A stretch of 64,000 nucleotides of DNA from DASUWK01 sp036378435 (lineage in GTDB: Bacteria; Chloroflexota; Dormibacteria; Dormibacterales; Dormibacteraceae). The stretch lies in NCBI GenBank assembly GCA_036378435.1, contig DASUWK010000007.1:1-64000 (forward strand), given 5' to 3'. This document shows, piece after piece, positions 15,945 through 23,111 of this stretch. The first letter of the stretch is position 1, and each line of letters begins with the position of its first letter. A program made the translations under genes and the position numbers. The notes beneath the pieces are model-generated. The model did no database searches. It was not told the origin of the DNA and saw only the letters and a program-made list of their open reading frames with translations.

Positions 15945-18294
15945 CTGGCTTTTCCTTCGGCTGCTCCTGGGCGAACTTGTCCCACTGCCCGAGCAGCCGG
16001 TACCGGACCGGCACGAAAGTGCCGCCGCCGTCGCCGCGCGCCTTGTTCGCGATCGGCGCTTGAGTCTCGAGGCTGCCGGCGCGCACGTCGGCGAGCAGGC
16101 TCGGCACCACGATCCGGTAGCGGATGGCCACGCGACGCAGCCAGGCGTCGCGGACCGCGTACAGCATCCCGCTGAGCCCGTCGGGGAACAGCACCAGGAT
16201 CAGCAGCACGCCGACGCCGCTGCCGAGGATCGTGAGGATCGGGTTCGAGAAGAGGTTCAGCGCCCCGTACACGAGGGAGCCGAGGAAGGGACCGGCGAGC
16301 GAGCCGAGGCCGCCGATGACGACCAGGTTGAAGATCGTGACGCTCACCTCCGGCGCGAACGCGGCCGGTTCGACGCCGTGCTCGTGGTACGCGAAAAGCG
16401 CGCCGGCGAAGGCGGCGATGAACCCGCTCAGCGCGAAGGCTTCCAGGCGCGCGCGCAGAAGGTTGATGCCGAACGATTGCGCCGCCTGCTCGTTGTCACG
16501 GCAGGCGATCAGCGCGCGCGCCGTGCGGCTGCGGCGCAACCCCATCACGGCCAGGAACGCGAGCGCCAGGAAGATCAGCGAGAAGTAGAAGAAGACCTGC
16601 TCGTTGTTGAGGTCGAAGCCGAAGACGGTCGGGCGGTCGAGCGTCGACGGCGCGAAGCGCCCCAGCGCGTCGGGGTTGAGCAGCACAGAGCTCGTCGCGC
16701 TGGCGAAGGCGAGCGTCGAAACCGCCAGGTAGAGGCCGCGCAGGCGAAGGGCGGGAAGCCCGATCAGCACGGCCACGACGGCGCCGACCAGACCGCCGAT
16801 GACGAGGTCCGCGAGAATGAACAACCCGGTGCGGGTCGCGATCACAGCCGCCACGTAGCCGCCGACCGCGGAGATGGCGAACTGCCCGAGGCTGATCTGG
16901 CCGGCCCAGCCGGTCAGGACCAGCAGGCTCAGCCCGACGATCGTGTAGATCAAGATGACCGAGCCGAGGCTGACCTGGCCCGGCGACATGACGAACGGCA
17001 GCCCGACCACCAAGATCGCTACGACGACGGTGAACGCTCGGACCCAGCCGTCGACGACCGGCAGGCCGCGAAGCTCGCGTGGGATCGGTCTCCCCTCCCG
17101 AGCCGCCAGGTAGGCCGCCGTCGCCTCCAGCTCCGCGCGCGACTGGCGCGACTGCTGCAGCAGGAGGAGCACCACAGTGATGACCAGGAGCGCGGCGTCG
17201 AACTGCACCGGCGAGCTGTAGTTCCAGAAGAAGACCTGGCTGATCACGCCCAGCGCAGCGGCGCCGACCAGCACCAGCGGCAGGCTGACGAGCCGCGCGA
17301 TGACGGCCACTGCCAGCACCTCTACCAGCGGGCCGACCTGGAAGGTCGCCGACGTCACCCCCGACGACCCGTTCTGGATCACGGAGAGGATCGCGGCGAG
17401 ACCCGACAGCGCTCCGGCGAACAGCCAGCTCAACCCCGACAGCTGCGCCACGCTGATGCCCAGCGTTAGAGCGCGCCGCGGGTTGTCGGCCGCGCCGCGC
17501 ATTGCGACACCGGTGCTGCTGAAAAGGAAGAAGGCCGCCAGCGCCAGCACGACCACCCCGGCGCCCACGACCAGCAGGACGTCGCCGAAGTGGAAGATCG
17601 TGGGGGCGATCGTCAGGCTCCAGCTCGGCAGGACCTTGTCGTTGGGGGTCACGCCCGTGTCGAGGCGCGCGTCCTGGAAGACGAGGCCCGGAATGGCGCC
17701 CGCCACCGCCACCAAGATCAAGGCGAGCGCCAGCGTGACGACCGTGACGATCAGGCGCGGCGCGTTGTCGAAGCGCCGGATGACCAGCATGTAGACGACC
17801 CACGACAGCAGGGGCGCGAGCAGGAAGGAGAGCACCGCGCTCAGCCAGAAATTGGCGACGACCCAGCCGCCGTAGCCCGCGTTGAAAAGGTCCTTGAGGA
17901 AGTCGGACGGGTTGGCCTGCAGGAAGGTGGTGTCGTTGGGGAGGCCGCGGAAGCAGCTGTTGCAGGCGTCGTAGGCGAAGAGCACGAACTGCGAGTGGTG
18001 GATCAGCTCGAAGAAGAGCAGTGCTGTGACCGCGCCGAGCTGCACCTGGGCGAAGTTGAAGACGCGGGTGGCGCGGAGGATCAGCACGACGCCCAGCGCC
18101 TGCAGCGCGATCGCCGAACCGCTGACGACGCCCAACGCGGCGATGCCTCCCGGCACGCCTTTCGGCAGGAAGAACAGGGCCACGACGCAGACGCCGACCG
18201 CGACCAGGTCGAGACGCGGCCGCAGCCACGCACGGAGCAGGGCCGGCGTCATCCGCAGAGCACGAGTCTGATTCGGATCCTGTTCACTCCCCAC
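15934..18294 (-). CDS. Fused LivH-LivM branched-chain-type ABC permease
   Basis: The protein has about 786 residues. The first half (about 40-390) has the LivH pattern (ILRATRVFNFAQVQLGA, GAADNPRRALTLGI). The second half (about 420-720) has the LivM pattern (GWAGQISLGQFAISAVGGY, LRGLYLAVSTLAFA, IACRDNEQAAQSFGIN). It therefore forms a complete heterodimer-equivalent permease in one chain, with a cytoplasmic tail of about 60 residues. I chose GTG at 18294 because GAGGGG lies eight bases upstream. ATG at 18252 is possible but has no ribosome-binding site. It is the first gene of the long minus-strand operon and diverges from the DeoR regulator. A rhamnoside or related solute is the contextual guess. 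HAAT-type systems are best known for amino acids. Confidence 0.9.
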   Translation of the reverse strand: MGSEQDPNQTRALRMTPALLRAWLRPRLDLVAVGVCVVALFFLPKGVPGGIAALGVVSGSAIALQALGVVLILRATRVFNFAQVQLGAVTALLFFELIHHSQFVLFAYDACNSCFRGLPNDTTFLQANPSDFLKDLFNAGYGGWVVANFWLSAVLSFLLAPLLSWVVYMLVIRRFDNAPRLIVTVVTLALALILVAVAGAIPGLVFQDARLDTGVTPNDKVLPSWSLTIAPTIFHFGDVLLVVGAGVVVLALAAFFLFSSTGVAMRGAADNPRRALTLGISVAQLSGLSWLFAGALSGLAAILSVIQNGSSGVTSATFQVGPLVEVLAVAVIARLVSLPLVLVGAAALGVISQVFFWNYSSPVQFDAALLVITVVLLLLQQSRQSRAELEATAAYLAAREGRPIPRELRGLPVVDGWVRAFTVVVAILVVGLPFVMSPGQVSLGSVILIYTIVGLSLLVLTGWAGQISLGQFAISAVGGYVAAVIATRTGLFILADLVIGGLVGAVVAVLIGLPALRLRGLYLAVSTLAFASATSSVLLNPDALGRFAPSTLDRPTVFGFDLNNEQVFFYFSLIFLALAFLAVMGLRRSRTARALIACRDNEQAAQSFGINLLRARLEAFALSGFIAAFAGALFAYHEHGVEPAAFAPEVSVTIFNLVVIGGLGSLAGPFLGSLVYGALNLFSNPILTILGSGVGVLLILVLFPDGLSGMLYAVRDAWLRRVAIRYRIVVPSLLADVRAGSLETQAPIANKARGDGGGTFVPVRYRLLGQWDKFAQEQPKEKPVGA

Positions 18295-18324
18295 GCCGCG
18301 GGCCCCTCCCCTCGCGCGGCTGTG

Positions 18325-18369
18325 TTCGATTTCGTTCGATGCTACAATTTCGCACAAAAGCGCACATCC
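18325..18369. promoter_or_regulatory. Divergent control region: DeoR gene promoter with TTCGAT repeats
   Basis: TTCGAT occurs at 18325-18330 and again at 18335-18340, exactly one helical turn apart. TACAAT at 18343-18348 is a good -10 for the plus-strand DeoR gene (ATG 18370). No clear -35 is seen. TTCG-rich repeats are typical of DeoR-family operators, so this is the likely site for autoregulation and control of the divergent operon (inference). Confidence 0.5.
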
Positions 18370-19125
18370 ATGCAAGAGCTCGCACTCGCCACCGAGGAAC
18401 GCTTGACCTGGCTGCGTCAGCGGCTGCACGAGCGCGGCAGGATCGCGGTCGGGCAGGCCGCCGGCGAGCTGCGCGTCAGCGAGATGACGGTGCGCCGCGA
18501 CCTGCGCACGCTGGAGGAGCTGGGCTGGGCTCGGCGAGTGCGCGGCGGCGCCCTGCCCGTGGGGCCGGCGCAGCTGTCCGACCGCCAGCGCCGGCGGGCG
18601 CGGGCCAAGGGCGTTATCGCCACCAAGCTGGCGGGCCTGGTGCCGGACCTTGGCGCCGTGGCGCTTGACGCGTCTTCCACGGTGCTGCGCTTGGCGACGG
18701 CGCTCCCGCCCATCCGCAGCCTCGACGTGATCACCAACAGCCTTGGCACCTTCGAGTCCCTGCAGGGGCAGCCAGGTGTGCGGGCGATGCTAACGGGCGG
18801 CACGCGTGACGCGCGCACCGGCAGCCTCGTTGGGCCGCTGGCGGTCGCTTCCGCGCGGCGCCTCGCCACCGCCCGCTTCTTCATGTCCGCGGCGGCCGTC
18901 GACCAGGCCCTCGGGCCATGCGAGGCAAGCCTCGAGGAGGTCGAGGTGAAGCTGGCCCTGGCCGAGGTCAGCGCCGAGGTGGTGCTGGCGGTCGATTCGA
19001 GCAAGCTCAACTCGCGCGCGGTCGCGCCGAGCCTCGGCTGGGAGCAGATCAGCCTCTTGGTGACAGAGCTCGACCCGAGCGACCGGCGCCTAGAGCACTA
19101 CCGTCAGGTCGTTCAAGTCGTCTAG
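18370..19125 (+). CDS. DeoR-family transcriptional regulator, probable rhamnose repressor
   Basis: The protein has 251 residues. The N-terminal DeoR helix-turn-helix (ISEMT-type segment VSEMTVRRDLRTLEELG, about 38-54) is followed by the linker RRVRGGAL and a sugar-phosphate sensor domain with DASSTVLRLA, a TNS segment, GGTRD, and the family C-terminal VDSSKLN. DeoR-type RhaR is the rhamnose repressor in Rhizobium leguminosarum, and this gene sits between the rhamnose operon and a rhamnosidase, so the same role is likely here. The ATG at 18370 follows a TACAAT -10 closely and lacks a clear ribosome-binding site. The rhamnosidase follows within about ten bases if its CTG start is right, so the two are probably co-transcribed. 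Confidence 0.88.
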   Translation: MQELALATEERLTWLRQRLHERGRIAVGQAAGELRVSEMTVRRDLRTLEELGWARRVRGGALPVGPAQLSDRQRRRARAKGVIATKLAGLVPDLGAVALDASSTVLRLATALPPIRSLDVITNSLGTFESLQGQPGVRAMLTGGTRDARTGSLVGPLAVASARRLATARFFMSAAAVDQALGPCEASLEEVEVKLALAEVSAEVVLAVDSSKLNSRAVAPSLGWEQISLLVTELDPSDRRLEHYRQVVQVV

Positions 19126-19132
19126 AGGTCTC

Positions 19133-21622
19133 CTGCGTCCGGTCCGGCTCCGGTCCGACTACCGGTCCGAGCCGATCGCCGTCGGGACATCTCGGCCGCG
19201 GTTCACCTGGGAGCTGGAGGGCGAGGGGCAGGGCCTCCTCCAGCACTCCTACCGGCTGGTCGTCACGAGCGGCGGCCGCGTCCGCTGGGACAGCGGCCGG
19301 GTGGTCTCGCGCGAACAGCACGCGGTGCACGGCGGCCGGCCGCTGCGTTCCCGGGAGCACTGTGAGTGGACCGTCCAGGTCTGGGCCGGCGAGGCCGCGG
19401 AGCCCGGCCCGCCGGCGGCCGCGTCATTCGAAGTCGGCCTGCTGCGCCGCTCCGACTGGCGCGCGCGGTGGATCGCCGACCCGGCGCGCCTCGGCGGCCG
19501 CTCCTATCGCCGTCCCAGCCTGCTGCGCCGGTCCTTCGAGCTGCCGGCCGTCCCGCGCCGCGCACGCCTATATGCCAGCGCACGTGGGCTGTACCGGCTC
19601 GAGATCAACGGCCGGCGAGTCGGCGAAGACCTCTTCCGGCCGGGATGGACCGACTATCGGCGCCGTCTGCAGTACCAGACCTATGACGTGGGCGCCCTGC
19701 TGCAGCAGGGTGTGAACGAGATCGTCGCGGAGCTCGCCGACGGCTGGTACAGCGGGAAGGTCGCGTGGGCCGAGCGGTGGTACGGCGATCACCCGAGCCT
19801 CCTGCTGCAGCTGGAGGCCGACCTGGACGCCGCGCGGTTCGAGCTGCTCAGCGGCCCGGACTGGGAGGCGACCTGGGGACCGATCACTTCGACTGACATG
19901 CTGCTGGGCGAGAGCCATGACGCGGGCGCGTCTCCGGGCCGGCCACGCCGCGCGGCCGTCGACAGCGCGCCTCATGCCGCGCTGGTGCCTGACGCGGCGC
20001 CGGTTCGTCGCGTGATTGAGGTGGCGCCGATCGCCGAGAGTGATGGCGTCTACGACTTCGGCCAGAACCTCGTCGGCAGGGTGCGGCTCGCGGTGGGAGG
20101 CGCGTCAGGCTCGCGGGTACGCCTGCGTCATGCGGAGATGCTCGACGCCGATGGCCGCCTGTACACCGACAACCTCCGCGGGGCGGCATGCACCGACGAG
20201 TTCGTCCTGGGCGGCGAGCGCGCCACGACGTGGGAGCCCGAGTTCACCTTCCGCGGCTTCCGCTATGCCGAAGTCACTGGCGACGCCGAGGTGAATGAAG
20301 CCACGGCCGTAGTCGTCCAGAGCGACCTGCCGGAGGCGCTCGAGTTCGAGTGCTCGCACGAGCTCGTCAACCGCCTGCACGCGAACATCGTCTGGAGCCA
20401 GCGCGGCAACTTCGTCGACGTCCCGACGGACTGCCCGCAGCGCGACGAAAGGCTCGGCTGGCTGGGCGATGCGCAGGTCTTCGCCGCGACCGCCTGCATG
20501 AACATGGACTGCGCCGAGTTTCTCGGCGAGAAGTGGCTGCGGTCCCTCGCCGACGGGCAGCGCAAAGACGGCGCCTTCATGGACGTCGCGCCGGTGATGG
20601 TGCGGCAGGGCCGGCGGGCGCGAGTCCGGTCGTCGGCGCCGGGCTGGGCCGACGCCGGCGTGATCGTCCCCTCGGTGCTCTACGACCACTACGCGGACGC
20701 GCGCCAGCTCGCCCGCGCCTACCCGTCCATGAAGCGGCACGTGGATTTCGTGCGCGCGCACAACCCCGACCTGCTCTGGACCGAGGCGCGAGGCTACGAC
20801 TTCGGCGACTGGCTGGCGATCGAGGAGGAGACGCCGAAGGAGGTCGTGGCGACGGCCTATTTCGCGCGCAGCGCCAGCCTTCTCGCGCGAGCCGCGAGCG
20901 CGCTGGGGCGGGCGGCCGACGCGAGCGCGGCGGCGGCCTTGGCTTCGGGCATCCGGCGCGCCTTCGGGGGTGCCTACATCTCAGCCGACGGCCGGGTGCA
21001 CGGCGACACCCAGACGGCTTACGTCCTGGCGCTGGCCTTCGACCTCGTGCCCGAGGCCCTGCGAGCTGCGGCGGCCGGACACCTGGTCCGCCGGATCGAG
21101 GCCGCGGGCGGCCATCTGCGGACCGGCTTCCTCGGCGTCGGCCACCTCCTGCCCGTACTGGACGCGACCGGCCACGTCGACCTGGCCCAGCGGCTGCTCG
21201 TCGACACCGGCTTCCCCTCCTGGGGCTACTCGATCGAGCGCGGCGCGACGACGGTCTGGGAGCGGTGGGACGGCTGGACCGAGGAGAAGGGCTTCCAGGA
21301 CCCGAAGATGAACTCGTTCAACCACTACTCGCTCGGCTCGGTCGGCGCCTGGATCTACGCGACCGTGGGCGGCCTCGCCCCTGACCCCGACCGCCCTGGT
21401 TGGGAAAGGGCCATCGTCCGGCCGCGGCCCAACCCAGCGCTCGGCCTCAGCTGGGGCCGCACTCGGCATCACTCCGTCCGCGGGCCGTTCGCCTGCTCCT
21501 GGCGCATCGAGGACGGCAAGTTCGCGATGGAGGTCGAGGTGCCGCCGAACGCGGGCGCCCTCGTCTACGTGCCGGGCGCGGAGCGGGCGGTCGAGGTCGG
21601 GTCGGGGCTTTGGACCTTCTAG
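19133..21622 (+). CDS. Alpha-L-rhamnosidase (GH78)
   Basis: This cytoplasmic-type GH78 enzyme releases terminal L-rhamnose and has no signal peptide. Conserved segments include TDCPQRDERLGWLGD, DGAFMDVAPVM, TTVWERWDGW (probable catalytic Glu) and NSFNHYSLG. The first ordinary start is GTG at 19301 (773 residues), but the same frame is open upstream and encodes the typical GH78 N-terminus (LRSDYRSEP, SRPRFTWELEGE, SYRLVVTSGGRV). No ATG, GTG or TTG lies in that part. CTG at 19133, four bases after AGAGG, is the best candidate and gives about 829 residues. The 3' end overlaps the convergent LacI-like gene by four bases. Confidence 0.88.
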   Translation: MRPVRLRSDYRSEPIAVGTSRPRFTWELEGEGQGLLQHSYRLVVTSGGRVRWDSGRVVSREQHAVHGGRPLRSREHCEWTVQVWAGEAAEPGPPAAASFEVGLLRRSDWRARWIADPARLGGRSYRRPSLLRRSFELPAVPRRARLYASARGLYRLEINGRRVGEDLFRPGWTDYRRRLQYQTYDVGALLQQGVNEIVAELADGWYSGKVAWAERWYGDHPSLLLQLEADLDAARFELLSGPDWEATWGPITSTDMLLGESHDAGASPGRPRRAAVDSAPHAALVPDAAPVRRVIEVAPIAESDGVYDFGQNLVGRVRLAVGGASGSRVRLRHAEMLDADGRLYTDNLRGAACTDEFVLGGERATTWEPEFTFRGFRYAEVTGDAEVNEATAVVVQSDLPEALEFECSHELVNRLHANIVWSQRGNFVDVPTDCPQRDERLGWLGDAQVFAATACMNMDCAEFLGEKWLRSLADGQRKDGAFMDVAPVMVRQGRRARVRSSAPGWADAGVIVPSVLYDHYADARQLARAYPSMKRHVDFVRAHNPDLLWTEARGYDFGDWLAIEEETPKEVVATAYFARSASLLARAASALGRAADASAAAALASGIRRAFGGAYISADGRVHGDTQTAYVLALAFDLVPEALRAAAAGHLVRRIEAAGGHLRTGFLGVGHLLPVLDATGHVDLAQRLLVDTGFPSWGYSIERGATTVWERWDGWTEEKGFQDPKMNSFNHYSLGSVGAWIYATVGGLAPDPDRPGWERAIVRPRPNPALGLSWGRTRHHSVRGPFACSWRIEDGKFAMEVEVPPNAGALVYVPGAERAVEVGSGLWTF

Positions 21623-22440
21623 GCGGAGCGCCGGCTCGAGGCGCGGACCACGAGCCGAGGCGGCAGGACGCTCGGCTCGACCTTGGCGCCGGGCCGCGAC
21701 ACCAGTCGCAGCACCATCTGCGCCGCCTCGCGGCCGATCGCTTCCATGTCCTGGGCGACCGACGTGAGGTTCAGCGTCGGCCAGGCGGCCATCGGGGTGT
21801 CGTCGTAGCCGACCACGCCGGCGTCGCCCGGGACCTGCTTGCCCAGGCTTGCCGCGGCGGCCAGGGCGGCGGACGCCAGCACGTCGTTGATCGCGAAGAT
21901 CGCGTCGGCGCCGGCCTCGAAGAGGCGCTCCGCTCCCACCACCGCCGCGTCATACGTGAGCTCGCCGCAGTCGACCTCGAGGGCGCTCTCCGGCTGCACG
22001 CCGGCCTTGCGCAGCGCCTCGCGGTAGCCCTGGCGGCGATCCTGGACCGGGCTCAGGTCGGGCATGGCGTAGAGGAAGCCTGGGCGCGCATACCCTTCGC
22101 GCAGCAGGTGCTGCGTCGCGAGCCTGCCTCCGAGCAGGTTGTCGACGCTGACGTACGGCACGCCCTGGGCGCGGTCGATGGCGACCACCGGGCCCGACTC
22201 CTGGCTCAAGAGCTCGGGCGAGTGCGGGACCGTGATCAGGATGGCGTCCGCGCCATGCGCACGCAGCTGGGCCGCGAGCCGGGCCTGGCGGGCGGTGTCC
22301 TCCTGGCAGTCGGCCACGAGCAGCACGGCGCCGCCCGACTGCTCGAGAGCTGTGCCGATGCCCTGGGCGAGGCTGGTGAAGAAGGGGTTGGTGATGTCGC
22401 CGACGATCAGACCGATCGCCCGCGAGCCGTTGGTGCTCAT
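21619..22440 (-). CDS. LacI-family ligand-binding domain without DNA-binding domain
   Basis: The product has 273 residues. It begins almost directly with the LacI core (IGLIVGDITNPFF, then VAIDRAQGVPYVSVDN, FAINDVLA, VVGYDDTPMAAWPTLNLTSVAQD) and ends with the family tail LPPRLVVRASS. The roughly 55-residue helix-turn-helix and hinge helix that normally precede this are missing. Upstream sequence in all three minus-strand frames does not encode one. There is no signal peptide, so a periplasmic sugar-binding protein is unlikely. The ATG at 22440 has AGGA about nine bases upstream. It may be a sensor that works by protein contact, or a decayed regulator. Confidence 0.8.
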   Translation of the reverse strand: MSTNGSRAIGLIVGDITNPFFTSLAQGIGTALEQSGGAVLLVADCQEDTARQARLAAQLRAHGADAILITVPHSPELLSQESGPVVAIDRAQGVPYVSVDNLLGGRLATQHLLREGYARPGFLYAMPDLSPVQDRRQGYREALRKAGVQPESALEVDCGELTYDAAVVGAERLFEAGADAIFAINDVLASAALAAAASLGKQVPGDAGVVGYDDTPMAAWPTLNLTSVAQDMEAIGREAAQMVLRLVSRPGAKVEPSVLPPRLVVRASSRRSA

Positions 22441-22511
22441 GGCAGCCGATCCTGGCAGGTGATTCGCGCGCGGCGCAATCGGGCAAGCTCGCGTGCCAAC
22501 ATCCAGCGGCG

Positions 22512-23111
22512 ATGCTGAAGCCGCTGTCGCTGGCCGTCGCCGCACTGCTGGTCACGGCCTGCACGGGAGCGGACCAGGGGGCGTCGAGCCAGGACACCTC
22601 CGCCGGCCTGGCCGATTTCCTGCCGGCCGCGCCGGGCTCCGGGCTGCCGAGCCAGGTCGAGACGCAGCAGGTGCTGGACATCGACACAGCCTCCACGGCC
22701 GTGCCGACGCCGGCCGACGCGACCAAAGCCGAGCTCTTGAACCTGCGCTACAAGGCGGGCTACGGCCGCATCTGGGGCACGTCGACGGACTATGTGACCA
22801 TGCTCGCCCTCGCCTTTCCGTCCCCCGACGGCGCGGCCGGCTTCGCCGCTTTCGAGAGGCAGGGCCTGACCGGGGCGCAGAACACGTTCGTGACGTCCCA
22901 TGCCGACATCCCGGGATCGTTCGTGTTCGTCATCTCCAGCCCGACCCAGGCGAGCGGAAACGAGAACTCCGAGATCTGCAACGGCGTCTGGTTCGCGTAC
23001 CACGCCAACGCTTACGAAAGCCTCGCCTGTGGAACCCTCCCCAACTGGGCGACGCAGATCGAGCAGGCCGCCAAGAATCTCTATCAACGTGTGCGTCTCA
23101 AGGCAGGGTGA
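22512..23111 (+). CDS. Small lipoprotein, function unknown
   Basis: The product has 199 residues, with a short leader and lipobox VTAC (Cys17). The mature part holds a compact domain with aromatic strands (YGRIWGTSTDYVTMLALAF) and a C-terminal disulfide-capable pair (EICNGVWF and LACGTLP). I do not recognise the family. It runs divergently from the HTH-less LacI-like gene and its 3' end overlaps the convergent beta-glucosidase by 14 bases. Position among glycoside genes is the only hint of role. Confidence 0.75.
   Translation: MLKPLSLAVAALLVTACTGADQGASSQDTSAGLADFLPAAPGSGLPSQVETQQVLDIDTASTAVPTPADATKAELLNLRYKAGYGRIWGTSTDYVTMLALAFPSPDGAAGFAAFERQGLTGAQNTFVTSHADIPGSFVFVISSPTQASGNENSEICNGVWFAYHANAYESLACGTLPNWATQIEQAAKNLYQRVRLKAG

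Noticed and set aside
21619..22440. LacI-like protein read as a periplasmic sugar-binding protein
   Set aside because: There is no signal peptide, and the C-terminal LPPRLVVRASS tail and NPFF segment are typical of LacI regulators.
1..22440. Rhamnolipid degradation as the main function
   Set aside because: The presence of GH3 and two GH78 enzymes fits plant-type rhamnoglucosides better. I keep rhamnolipid as an alternative because of the acyl-CoA synthetase and esterases.
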